A stretch of DNA of 64,000 nucleotides from positions 682,001-746,000 of the forward strand of contig NZ_AP028138.1 in the NCBI RefSeq assembly GCF_030297595.1. Direction: 5' to 3'. This document shows, piece by piece, positions 25,374-33,388 of the stretch. The position numbers and the translations under genes are program-made. The stretch's first letter is position 1, and each line of letters begins with the position of its first letter. The DNA comes from Polynucleobacter sp. HIN7. GTDB lineage: Bacteria; Pseudomonadota; Gammaproteobacteria; Burkholderiales; Burkholderiaceae. A model generated the notes under the pieces. It made no database searches and had not been told where the DNA came from. It was given only the letters and a program-made list of their open reading frames with translations.

Positions 25374-25636
25374 ATCTTTCCATCAAAATTACCTTGGTTG
25401 TCATTGCTCTATCGATGGGCATTACGGTGTATCGTCTGATTAAGGGGCCGGATGCACCGGATCGTATTTTGGCACTCGATACCTTGTATGTCTCGGCTGT
25501 AGCGCTTTTAATCGTTCTGGGTATTTATGACGATAGCCCTATTTATTTTGAAGCCGCATTATTAATTGCCTTAATGGGTTTTGTGGGTACGGTTGCGCTA
25601 TCGCGCTATCTAGCCCGTGGCGATGTGATGGACTAA
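25367..25636 (+). CDS. mrpF: Mrp antiporter subunit F
   Basis: An 89-residue protein with three helices. The motif YRLIKGPDAPDRILALDTL is diagnostic of MrpF/PhaF. It takes part in cation or bile-salt transport by the Mrp complex. Overlap with mrpE suggests translational coupling. Confidence 0.95.
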   Translation: MLDLSIKITLVVIALSMGITVYRLIKGPDAPDRILALDTLYVSAVALLIVLGIYDDSPIYFEAALLIALMGFVGTVALSRYLARGDVMD

Positions 25637-25650
25637 TCGGGGTGCATACC

Positions 25651-25953
25651 ATGCTTGAACTAATTACTTCGGTCTTATTGCTTATCGGTGCCTTCTTTAT
25701 TTTTGTTGGCTCCTTGGGATTGTTGCGTTTGCCCGATTTCTTTATGCGCTTGCATGCACCCACTAAAGCATCAACCCTTGGGGTGGGTGGAGTTCTGCTT
25801 GCATCCATGGCCTATGCCCTAAAAGACGGTCTGCTTATTCACGAGTTGATCATCACCCTGTTTGTATTTCTGACTGCCCCTGTAAGCGCTCATCTCCTGG
25901 CACAGGCTGCATTACGCCTGCGTCTCTACTCGAAAGCAAAGCTACCAGATTAA
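25651..25953 (+). CDS. mrpG: Mrp antiporter subunit G
   Basis: A 100-residue protein with three helices. GSLGLLRLPDFFMRLHAPTK is the conserved MrpG/PhaG signature. The ATG at 25651 is chosen because a CGGGG stretch lies about ten bases upstream; a GTG at 25642 would add three residues. It closes the operon; the DUF2784 gene converges from the other strand eight bases beyond. Confidence 0.95.
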   Translation: MLELITSVLLLIGAFFIFVGSLGLLRLPDFFMRLHAPTKASTLGVGGVLLASMAYALKDGLLIHELIITLFVFLTAPVSAHLLAQAALRLRLYSKAKLPD

Positions 25954-25961
25954 TAATCGAA

Positions 25962-26333
25962 TTAATTGGTAGACCGTGGCGGAATCCGTCGCCACAGATA
26001 GATCACCCAGATACTACAGAGTAGGTAGAGTCCCAAAAAGAATGCGGGCGGTAAATCCCAGTAGAGCAGTTGATTAAGTTGGTAAGCCCAGAAAGACTCT
26101 GGGGCGTTTGTTTCTCGAAGCCAGGCTTCCAAAACGGTTAAAGGGCAGGTGATGGCAAACACTGCCTCAATCGCAACAAAGAGCATGAGACCTGCATGAA
26201 TCTGCCGAAACCGACGATTACGAATCCATGACCAGGAATAAATGAATCCAAAGGGAATGAGCAGCAAGCCCAGGGTAATAAAGATGGCTATGAAAAAGTG
26301 AAGAACTAAAACAATATCTGCAAGCGATGTCAT
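25962..26333 (-). CDS. DUF2784 membrane protein
   Basis: A 123-residue inner-membrane protein with about four helices. The pattern VLHFFIAIFITLGLLLIPFG, then RQIHAGLMLFVAIEAVF, then CPLTVLEAWLRE fits the DUF2784 family. Function is unknown. The ATG at 26333 is used. It lies 30 bases downstream of the SenB-like gene on the same strand and may share its transcript. Confidence 0.82.
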   Translation of the reverse strand: MTSLADIVLVLHFFIAIFITLGLLLIPFGFIYSWSWIRNRRFRQIHAGLMLFVAIEAVFAITCPLTVLEAWLRETNAPESFWAYQLNQLLYWDLPPAFFLGLYLLCSIWVIYLWRRIPPRSTN

Positions 26334-26363
26334 CAATAAAAATGCTTACTTGTTCAATCGTTT

Positions 26364-27317
26364 TTAATAGATTAACTTAGAGATTAGCTTTTGAATTGCA
26401 GACTTTTCTTGACTTGGCTGTATCAATTTTCGTAGCTGTTTAACTTGCTCTCGAAGTTTCTTGTAGAACAATTGATCTGTTTCTGCGCGAAGCAGAAGTC
26501 TGGCTAGGGCTTTTTCATTGCCAACCGGAAAATATCCTAAATAATCTTTCCCAAGCAGCCCGCAATTGCCTGCTATCTTGGAGGCAAGTATTGGAACACC
26601 TGCTGCAATTGCCTCAGAAACTACATGAGCACCACCCTCCATGCGACTGGAGATAACAATGACGTGACTGCGCGCCAGGGTTCTTAGTGTTGTCTGATGA
26701 CTCACCATGCCTTGCCAGGTATAGCGATCATGTTGTTTGGTAGCTTGCAATGCGATTTTTTCCATCTCCCCACTCATGGCCATCCCTAAGTGTTGAATGG
26801 TAATTTGACTATCACTATGTAAGTAGGGTAGCGCACGTACGATGCAAAAGGGATCTTTCTCAGGGCGAAGATGCCCAATCACACTCACACTGAATTCATC
26901 ATTGGGCTTCTGCTGCTTAGGTATCTGCGGCGCCGACTGATGAATGACTGTTGCTTTATGACGCCATTTTGCGGGGATGATTCGTAATGCCTCTGTTTGT
27001 AAAACCACCAATCCATCTGCTAATGCCATGGATTCATGAACCTCAGGGTGGTTTGCCATATCCCGGTACAGATCGGTGCCTGTCAGAATCAGAATTAAAG
27101 GACGATTAGGGTATGCGAGCTTAAACGCATCAATTGATGTATGACTTCGGTAGGCATGTAAGGCAATCAAGAGGTCGGTATCTTTTCCAGACCAAGATTC
27201 AGTAATAGGGACGCGGTAGCCAAGCTGTCTTAAAAAACCTTGCCATCGTTTGGCGGTCACACGATTACCGTGCAAGCTCCCAGGTGGAGCTGGGGTAACG
27301 ATTTCGATACGACGCAT
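26364..27317 (-). CDS. senB: SenB-type glycosyltransferase (TIGR04348 family)
   Basis: A 317-residue GT-B-fold glycosyltransferase. The N-terminus has RIEIVTPAPPGSLHGNRVTA, then LILTGTDLYRDMANH; downstream come SVIGHLRPEKDPF and the UDP-sugar binding region SRMEGGAHVVSEAIAAGVPI. This is the TIGR04348 family, now named SenB, which couples selenophosphate to UDP-GlcNAc to make selenosugar for selenoneine. The family call is from memory. A SelD is present 17 kb away, but no SenA-like protein is in the window. The start lies two bases after the MFS stop, so it is in an operon with it. Confidence 0.75.
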   Translation of the reverse strand: MRRIEIVTPAPPGSLHGNRVTAKRWQGFLRQLGYRVPITESWSGKDTDLLIALHAYRSHTSIDAFKLAYPNRPLILILTGTDLYRDMANHPEVHESMALADGLVVLQTEALRIIPAKWRHKATVIHQSAPQIPKQQKPNDEFSVSVIGHLRPEKDPFCIVRALPYLHSDSQITIQHLGMAMSGEMEKIALQATKQHDRYTWQGMVSHQTTLRTLARSHVIVISSRMEGGAHVVSEAIAAGVPILASKIAGNCGLLGKDYLGYFPVGNEKALARLLLRAETDQLFYKKLREQVKQLRKLIQPSQEKSAIQKLISKLIY

Positions 27318-27319
27318 AT

Positions 27320-28513
27320 TTAAGAGCTGCCCTTTGAAATACGATTCAGAAAAATAAGCCCCAATACAGGACCCGGTAGCAATAGCCATGTAATGTAGTG
27401 ATCCATGATGGGTAACACCAGGGTACTAATTTGAATAGAGATCATCGTGATGGTGAAACCAATCGCATTTTGAATCGTCAGCGCAGTGCCGACGATTTCA
27501 GGAGGACATGCTTGAGCTGATAGGGCAGAGAACTGTGGCGAGTCAGCGACGACACTCATCCCCCAAATAAGCCAAAACAGAATTTGTAGCCATAACGGTA
27601 GCCCAGTGATCCATGGATACAACAGACAACATAGACCGGACAGTGCCAGGGCAGTTGAGGCAACCTTTATACCGCCCATCGATTTGCTAAGCTGCCCTCC
27701 AATGAAACAGCCAAGTGCCCCAACCCCGATTACCGAAAATGCCAACCCAGATAAATCCAGGGGATTTTGAATGGGATACGTACTGGCAATCAGAAATGGT
27801 ACCAGCGCCCAAAAGGCATAGAGCTCCCACATATGACCAAAATAGCCAAAGGCGGAGCGACGGTATTCGGGGATTTCAAAGAGCTGACGAAAGCCACTGA
27901 GTTTCACTCGTGAGGAATTACCCAATTTGAGATGAGGGCCATCGCCAAGCCAAAAAATAATCCCCATCGCAATGACTGCTAGGAAGGAGGAGAACAAAAT
28001 CACTTCTTGCCAAGGCCAATCCACACCGAAGTAGCGTGTGGCATGCGGGATGGCCGTTCCCAGCGTTAGCATGCCAACTAGTTGAGCAATGCGTGATGAT
28101 GCCTTCTGAGGATCCCAGGTCATGATCAGTTTCATACCGATAGGGTAGATACCTGCTAAACAAATCCCAACTAAGAAACGCAGTGCAGAACCTATCCAAA
28201 TGCTATCAGCTAATACCGCAAATGCAGTATTAAACAATGCCCCAAGCAGGGCACAAGCAGCAAAAAGATGGCTCGGCCTAAACCGATCCGCGATACCACT
28301 GAGGGCGAATACTAGGGTACCGGCTACAAAACCAAATTGCACGGCATTGGTCAGTATGCCGATGCCGGCAAGATTAATATTCCATGAATCAATCAAGTTA
28401 TCAGCCACTCCATTGATGGAGAACCACAAAGAAGTTCCCATTAGCTCAGCAATCACAATCAATAGTGAGGCTAAATTGGGGCTAATCGATCGAGACGATT
28501 TCGTAATATTCAA
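27320..28513 (-). CDS. MFS transporter
   Basis: A 12-helix major facilitator of about 397 residues. Early helices have IVIAELMGTSLWFSINGV and the loop ALSGIADRFRPSHLFA; the second half starts near YFGHMWELYAFWALVPFL. The start is uncertain: the open frame runs upstream to 28663, but its first 50 residues do not look like MFS sequence and overlap the neighbouring gene, so a TTG at 28513 is chosen. The stop lies two bases from the SenB-like start. The substrate is unknown; NreB-, cyanate- or sugar-type transporters are not separable by eye. Confidence 0.75.
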   Translation of the reverse strand: MNITKSSRSISPNLASLLIVIAELMGTSLWFSINGVADNLIDSWNINLAGIGILTNAVQFGFVAGTLVFALSGIADRFRPSHLFAACALLGALFNTAFAVLADSIWIGSALRFLVGICLAGIYPIGMKLIMTWDPQKASSRIAQLVGMLTLGTAIPHATRYFGVDWPWQEVILFSSFLAVIAMGIIFWLGDGPHLKLGNSSRVKLSGFRQLFEIPEYRRSAFGYFGHMWELYAFWALVPFLIASTYPIQNPLDLSGLAFSVIGVGALGCFIGGQLSKSMGGIKVASTALALSGLCCLLYPWITGLPLWLQILFWLIWGMSVVADSPQFSALSAQACPPEIVGTALTIQNAIGFTITMISIQISTLVLPIMDHYITWLLLPGPVLGLIFLNRISKGSS

Positions 28514-28595
28514 TTGAGTTAAAAAATTAGGGTAGCAAAGCCACCCCAATATGGTACTGCGTAATTCTGAATAGAAACTATCTAGATCACATAAC

Positions 28596-28904
28596 TCATA
28601 CGAGACTTGTATCAGCATAAAGCTGAGCCTTGTGAATCCCCGCTGGCTTGATACAGAATGCATCGACTGATGGGTTATTTGATTTGGCTCGTTCCTGATA
28701 ATTGCGATCCAGTTGATATTGTTCTTCTAGGGCATCGAGCATTTCCTCAATCTGGGCTTTTAAGCTGAGAGGCAGTTCCGGACATTGATTGAGAGCATGC
28801 AAGGAAATAGTGGTTTGCTCGGCAAGCACAGAGCAGCGTGTTCTAGAGAGTTCCATTACCTTTGCAAGTGCGCCCATGAGTAAAACAGTATGCTGGGAAT
28901 TCAT
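28596..28904 (-). CDS. Hypothetical protein leading a Fur-linked operon
   Basis: About 102 residues if the ATG at 28904 is used, with AAGGA seven bases upstream; 28907 is an alternative. The product is helical, starts with a short hydrophobic segment (TVLLMGALAKVMEL) and has two early cysteines. No family is recognised. The Fur box at 28919-28933 lies just upstream, so iron may control it and the MFS/SenB-like genes behind it. Confidence 0.6.
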   Translation of the reverse strand: MNSQHTVLLMGALAKVMELSRTRCSVLAEQTTISLHALNQCPELPLSLKAQIEEMLDALEEQYQLDRNYQERAKSNNPSVDAFCIKPAGIHKAQLYADTSLV

Positions 28905-28917
28905 CATCGTATCCTTA

Positions 28918-28946
28918 TTGATAATCATTCTCATTTATAGTATCAT
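28918..28946 (+). promoter_or_regulatory. Fur-box promoter of the hemP operon
   Basis: TTGATA (28918-28923), a 17-base spacer and TATCAT (28941-28946) make a good sigma-70 promoter for the rightward genes. TGATAAT-C-ATTCTCA (28919-28933) over the -35 and spacer is a Fur-like 7-1-7 palindrome with one mismatch. It lies between divergent genes and can also affect the leftward gene at 28904. Confidence 0.75.
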
Positions 28947-28972
28947 ATGAATAGATAGAAAGGAATACAAGA

Positions 28973-29071
28973 ATGATTGAAAAAAATAGCATTCAGCCAA
29001 AAGATCGGGCAATTTTGGCCATGGGCCTGCTAACAATTACTGGAAGCGTTCTCTTATGGATTGCGATCTAG
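28973..29071 (+). CDS. Small membrane peptide (32 residues) in the hemP operon
   Basis: An ATG at 28973 with AAGGA upstream opens a 32-codon frame that ends 17 bases before hemP. After a polar N-terminus (MIEKNSIQPKDR) there is one transmembrane helix of about 20 residues (AILAMGLLTITGSVLLWIAI). It is the first gene behind the Fur-box promoter. No family is recognised; a small single-helix protein that acts with the TonB or heme-transport machinery is one possibility. Confidence 0.6.
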   Translation: MIEKNSIQPKDRAILAMGLLTITGSVLLWIAI

Positions 29072-29088
29072 ACTGAATAGGTCTTAAC

Positions 29089-29262
29089 ATGACACGAGAA
29101 GAAGAAACATTAAAACCATCGGCGCAGATATCAAGAAATGATATGTGTGTATACCGCAGCGAAGAGCTGTTTGGTTCGAAGAGCGCGATTCAGATTAACC
29201 ATCATGGTGTGATTTACACCTTACGAATTACCCAATTAGGTAAATTGATCTTAACCAAGTGA
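29089..29262 (+). CDS. hemP: Hemin uptake protein HemP
   Basis: A 57-residue protein of the HemP/HmuP family. The C-terminal half shows the conserved LFGSKSAIQINHHGVIYTLR then LGKLILTK pattern. In Burkholderia and Bradyrhizobium HmuP is needed for full expression of heme-uptake genes. It is too short for many gene finders. Its stop is one base before the tonB-like start. Confidence 0.9.
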   Translation: MTREEETLKPSAQISRNDMCVYRSEELFGSKSAIQINHHGVIYTLRITQLGKLILTK

Positions 29263-29263
29263 T

Positions 29264-29851
29264 ATGAATTCAGGACAGTTGGCGCGTTCGTCTTCATACA
29301 AAATTACTCTAGCGGTATGCATAGGACATGCCATACTAATCGGATGGATGATGACTGCAAAGACCAAGTATCAGCATGAATCTCCAGCCGTCCTTTATGG
29401 ACAATTGGTTGAGCGCGAGTCGAATACGATTCAAAAAACAGTAATTTCGCCAATTCATGTAAAGCAAGATCCCATTAATCAAGCGAGTACACCGGCTATT
29501 GAGAGTAGCCAGGGGATCATAACCAGTCAACAGCCAGATAGCAGACACTCGAACGTGTCATCTGCACCCATATCCTTACCATCCGCTGCTGACCCTAAGT
29601 TCAATAACCCAAAGCCGCCGTATCCGATCGCCAGTCGAGAAAACGGGGAGGAGGGCAGGGTATGGCTTTCACTATGCGTATCTGAGCATGGTGTTATCAG
29701 CCGCTTGCAATTAGCTCAATCGTCTGGTCATCCGGCGCTCGATCGTTCGGCCTTGAATACGGTGACGCGCTGGAAATTTCATCCGGCGCGCCAAAATGGC
29801 GCTGCTATTCCTTACTGTTATCGATTACCTATCGTCTTTGTATTGGCTTAA
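29264..29851 (+). CDS. tonB: TonB-like energy transducer
   Basis: A 195-residue protein with a single N-terminal membrane helix (about 12-30), a Pro/Ser/Gln-rich periplasmic linker and a C-terminal TonB domain (about 115-193). The segment YPIASRENGEEGRVWLSLCVSE and the later ALDRSALNTVTRWKFHPAR are typical. It would transmit proton-motive force to the heme receptor. No exbB or exbD is in the window. It overlaps none of its neighbours but is tightly linked to hemP. Confidence 0.88.
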   Translation: MNSGQLARSSSYKITLAVCIGHAILIGWMMTAKTKYQHESPAVLYGQLVERESNTIQKTVISPIHVKQDPINQASTPAIESSQGIITSQQPDSRHSNVSSAPISLPSAADPKFNNPKPPYPIASRENGEEGRVWLSLCVSEHGVISRLQLAQSSGHPALDRSALNTVTRWKFHPARQNGAAIPYCYRLPIVFVLA

Positions 29852-29881
29852 TTTCCATATACGTAATATTGTCAATAGCAC

Positions 29882-29910
29882 TTGACATTGAGAATCATTC
29901 TCATTAAAGT
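29882..29910 (+). promoter_or_regulatory. Fur-regulated promoter of the heme receptor operon
   Basis: TTGACA (29882-29887), a 17-base spacer and TAAAGT (29905-29910) form the promoter. The spacer holds a perfect 7-1-7 palindrome, TGAGAAT-C-ATTCTCA (29889-29903), matching the Fur site. Fur binding here would block RNA polymerase, so heme-uptake genes are repressed when iron is sufficient. Confidence 0.85.
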
Positions 29911-29992
29911 AGAGATTCGTTTAAACCAAAAAACGATTATGTAAACGTCACAGCCCGCCGTCGCTAGCTAGTGTCAACTAATTCTAGCGAGC

Positions 29993-32296
29993 ATGAATCT
30001 AAGAAAGCACCCATTTGCGGCTATTGCAGCCATAACCATGGCGGGTATTGCCATGAGTGCCCATAGTAAGGTAGTGACCACCGAAGAAGGAAGACCAATT
30101 GAACAGTCCCGTGGTGAGCTGGGCGAAGTGGATGTCATTCTGAAAGAGGTTACCGTGACGTCGACTCGGTCCTCTCGGAAGGTGGATAACGTACCCAATG
30201 TCGTCACCGTAACAACGGCCGAAGAAATCCAAGAAAAGGGCGACCGAAACATTAAAGACCTATTTAATAATTCCGTAGATGTCACAGTTCCACAGCAAAC
30301 ACAACGATTTAGTCTGGCGATCGGAGCCCAGGGCCGGTCAGGAAATGAAAGTATCAATATTCGTGGTCTGCAGGGCAATAATGTTTTGCTACTTGTGGAT
30401 GGGATTCGGGTACCCAATGCCTTCTCGTTTGGGGCCCTATCGGTCGGGCGAGGAAACTTTCTGGATGTTGATGGGTTTCGTCGTGTTGAGGTGGTACGGG
30501 GCCCATCGTCAACACAGTATGGCAGCGACGGCCTTGCTGGGATTGTGAACTTTCAGACCTTTAATCCAAGTGATTTCATCAAAAAGGGTGAGACTCACGG
30601 CGGATTTGCTCGTACCGGCTACTCGAGCGTCGATACATCTTCGAATACGACATTTGGCTATGGTGGTATTCAAGACCACTTGCAGGGGATGGTCCTTGGA
30701 AACTTTCAAGCTGGCCATCAATATCAAAACCAAGGATCCAATAACTCAACCGGCATCACCAGGACGGCGCCCAATCCAGCGGATTACAACAATTGGTATG
30801 TTCTGACTAAGGGATTTGCCCAAATCGATCGCAAGCAAAAACTGGGCATTACCTATGAGTCTCAAAACGTCACGCAAAACGTCAATAACTTATCGGATTT
30901 GGGAACCGGCGGAGGCTGGATTTCGTTTGGTGGCCCGGGTGGATTTACCTATAACAATGTCGTGACATCCACCACGCAAGATAAAACAACTCGTAATCGT
31001 GTCTCGGGTGAATACGACTTTAAGGACAGTGGGGCGCTGTATGTTCAAAAAGCTAATGTCATGGTGTATTACCAAGATGCAGATGTCACTCAAAATGCCT
31101 ACCAGCAGCAAGTTGGCAATTCACGTCTCTCATCATGGCGCAGCCGCAACAACACCTATAGCCAAGACACCTACGGCATCAATACGAACCTAGAGAGTAA
31201 TACCACCAGTATCGTCAATCAGCGACTGACCTATGGATTTGATTGGAGTTCTTCACGCATCTCGAGTCAACTCAATGCGGCGGGTAATGGAAGCTCAATT
31301 ACACCCGCACCCAAATCAACGTACAACCTAGGCGGCGCGTTTTTGCAAAGTGAAATGGAATTCAATCAAGTGAGTGTGATTCCAGCACTTCGCTATGACA
31401 GTTACTCGATTACACCGGTCACTGGTTCATTGCCATCGAACTCCGGATCAGCGGTCTCGCCTCGCATCGGAGCGATTTGGAACATTACACGGGAGTTTCG
31501 TCCATTTGCAAACTGGGGTACTGGATTTACAGCGCCCACACCAGATCAAACACTTTCCTATTTTGCTGGGAGTGGCTACACCAACATACCCAATCCTAAT
31601 CTAAAGCCGCAAACTGGTAATGGCTTTGAGGTCGGTGCTCGCGGTCAGTTGGATCGGTTTCGGTATCAAGTATCGGGATATGCAAACTATTACAAAGACT
31701 TTATCTCTCAGGTGAATTACCTTGGATCATATAACGGTAGTGCACCGCAAACTCTATACCAGTATCAAAACTTATCCAAGGTCAATATTTGGGGTTGGGA
31801 CGTTAGGACCGATTGGGCGTTTGCGAAGGGTTGGCAGGTGAATGCAGCGATGGCCTATAGCTATGGTGAGCAAATCCAAAATGGGATTTCAGCACCGCTA
31901 AATTCGATTCAACCTTTGCGCGCCATTGCAGGATTGCGGTATGACGCTAGTACTTGGGGAGCGTTTGCCAATGTTATTTGGAATCAGGGTAAATCTGCCG
32001 ATCGTGTGAACTTTAATAATGCTACTGGTGGTACAACCAATCAATTTTTGTCGCCCACATCGACCGTTTTAAATCTGACAGGCTACTGGAAGCCCATTAA
32101 AAAGCTAACGATTAATGCCAATCTCAATAATGTCTTTAACACCACCTATTGGAACTGGTCTGATGTACAGGGCTCAGTCTTAACTCAAAACCGAGCATCG
32201 GCTGGCGGATTTTCGGGGTACAACGCCCAAGCTGCTCAACAATCCGCCACGGCAGCGCCGCGGAACTGGCAAATCTCAGCTCGTTATGACTTTTAA
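29993..32296 (+). CDS. hmuR: TonB-dependent heme/hemoglobin receptor
   Basis: A 767-residue outer-membrane receptor. Signal peptide about 1-24; a TonB box-like EVTVTSTRS (52-60); a plug domain (about 65-190, NESINIRGLQGNNVLLLVDG); then a 22-strand barrel ending in SARYDF with a C-terminal Phe. The heme receptor marks FxAP (GTGFTAPTPDQ) and NPNL (IPNPNLKPQTGNGFEVG) are both present. It imports heme from host or environment. It is transcribed from the Fur promoter at 29882. Confidence 0.92.
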   Translation: MNLRKHPFAAIAAITMAGIAMSAHSKVVTTEEGRPIEQSRGELGEVDVILKEVTVTSTRSSRKVDNVPNVVTVTTAEEIQEKGDRNIKDLFNNSVDVTVPQQTQRFSLAIGAQGRSGNESINIRGLQGNNVLLLVDGIRVPNAFSFGALSVGRGNFLDVDGFRRVEVVRGPSSTQYGSDGLAGIVNFQTFNPSDFIKKGETHGGFARTGYSSVDTSSNTTFGYGGIQDHLQGMVLGNFQAGHQYQNQGSNNSTGITRTAPNPADYNNWYVLTKGFAQIDRKQKLGITYESQNVTQNVNNLSDLGTGGGWISFGGPGGFTYNNVVTSTTQDKTTRNRVSGEYDFKDSGALYVQKANVMVYYQDADVTQNAYQQQVGNSRLSSWRSRNNTYSQDTYGINTNLESNTTSIVNQRLTYGFDWSSSRISSQLNAAGNGSSITPAPKSTYNLGGAFLQSEMEFNQVSVIPALRYDSYSITPVTGSLPSNSGSAVSPRIGAIWNITREFRPFANWGTGFTAPTPDQTLSYFAGSGYTNIPNPNLKPQTGNGFEVGARGQLDRFRYQVSGYANYYKDFISQVNYLGSYNGSAPQTLYQYQNLSKVNIWGWDVRTDWAFAKGWQVNAAMAYSYGEQIQNGISAPLNSIQPLRAIAGLRYDASTWGAFANVIWNQGKSADRVNFNNATGGTTNQFLSPTSTVLNLTGYWKPIKKLTINANLNNVFNTTYWNWSDVQGSVLTQNRASAGGFSGYNAQAAQQSATAAPRNWQISARYDF

Positions 32297-32305
32297 GGAG
32301 GCATC

Positions 32306-33388
32306 ATGAAGCCGACTATTCATCGTATTCGTCAATTCTTTATCACCTTGCGCAAAGAGGGACGCTTACGGCATCGAGAAATTGCTGAAAAGCTGACTAT
32401 TTCTGAGGGAGAGTTGATTGCCGCTCACGTTGGACTTGGTGCTACGGCAGCTAAAGGCTTAAGAGCAATTCGTCTGGATGCTAATTGGCCTGCGCTGATA
32501 GCCTCGATTGAGTCGATTGGGGAGGTCATGGCTCTCACCCGTAACGAAGCCTGCGTCCATGAAAAAATTGGTCAATACCGTCACGTGAGTCAGGAGGGGT
32601 CGGTAGGTCTAGTCGTGGGTGAGATTGACTTGCGGATCTTTTATCAACATTGGTTTGCTGGGTTTGCAGTCATTGAGAGTGGTTCTCAGGGGGAGCGGCG
32701 TAGCTTGCAATTCTTTGATGCGCAGGGACTGGCGATTCATAAGGTTCATCTGAAGCCACAGAGTGATGTGTCAGAATTTGACGCAATCGTTTCATTGTTT
32801 GCGACCCCTCAACAAGAGCCTGGTCTTGAGGTATCAAAGCTCAAGGCAAAGCCAACCCCAGCTCCAGATACAGAGATCGATCGCGCCGGATTCTGGCAGG
32901 CATGGAGAGATCTCAAGGATACCCATGATTTTTATCCGCTCTTACGAAAATACACACTCACACGTACTCAGGCACTTCGTTTGGCAGAGCCAGAGTTTGT
33001 TCGGGAGCTTTCTAAAGACTGCCTACGATCAATGTTGCAGGGTGTAGCACAGACTAAAACCCCCATCATGGTTTTTGTTGGCAATCCTGGAATGATTCAG
33101 ATTCATTCGGGACCCATTGATCGGATTATTGAACAAGGGTCTTGGATCAATGTGATGGATCCCCGCTTTAATTTGCACCTTCGTCAGGATCTGATTGAGC
33201 GTGCCTGGATTGTTCGTAAGCCAACTGTCGATGGCATTGTTACCTCCATTGAGTTTTTTGATCAGAGCGGCGAGGCTATTGCAATGTTTTTTGGAGAGCG
33301 CAAGCCTGGTAAAGCTGAACTTACATCCTGGCGAGATCTGGTAACCCAGATTGAGGGTGAACATGGATTAATGGAGGTCTGCCAATGA
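32306..33388 (+). CDS. hmuS: Hemin-degrading/heme-transfer factor HemS family
   Basis: A 360-residue two-domain HemS/HmuS-type cytosolic protein with duplicated halves. The first repeat contains ALTRNEACVHEKIGQYRHVS, the second FVGNPGMIQIHSGPIDRI. The family binds heme from the transporter and releases iron or passes heme on. It has the ribosome-binding site AAGGAGG (32295-32301), overlapping the receptor's stop codon, and overlaps the next gene by four bases. Confidence 0.93.
   Translation: MKPTIHRIRQFFITLRKEGRLRHREIAEKLTISEGELIAAHVGLGATAAKGLRAIRLDANWPALIASIESIGEVMALTRNEACVHEKIGQYRHVSQEGSVGLVVGEIDLRIFYQHWFAGFAVIESGSQGERRSLQFFDAQGLAIHKVHLKPQSDVSEFDAIVSLFATPQQEPGLEVSKLKAKPTPAPDTEIDRAGFWQAWRDLKDTHDFYPLLRKYTLTRTQALRLAEPEFVRELSKDCLRSMLQGVAQTKTPIMVFVGNPGMIQIHSGPIDRIIEQGSWINVMDPRFNLHLRQDLIERAWIVRKPTVDGIVTSIEFFDQSGEAIAMFFGERKPGKAELTSWRDLVTQIEGEHGLMEVCQ

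Noticed and set aside
28514..28663. Upstream extension of the MFS frame
   Set aside because: It has no MFS-like sequence and overlaps the neighbouring gene; the TTG at 28513 is preferred.
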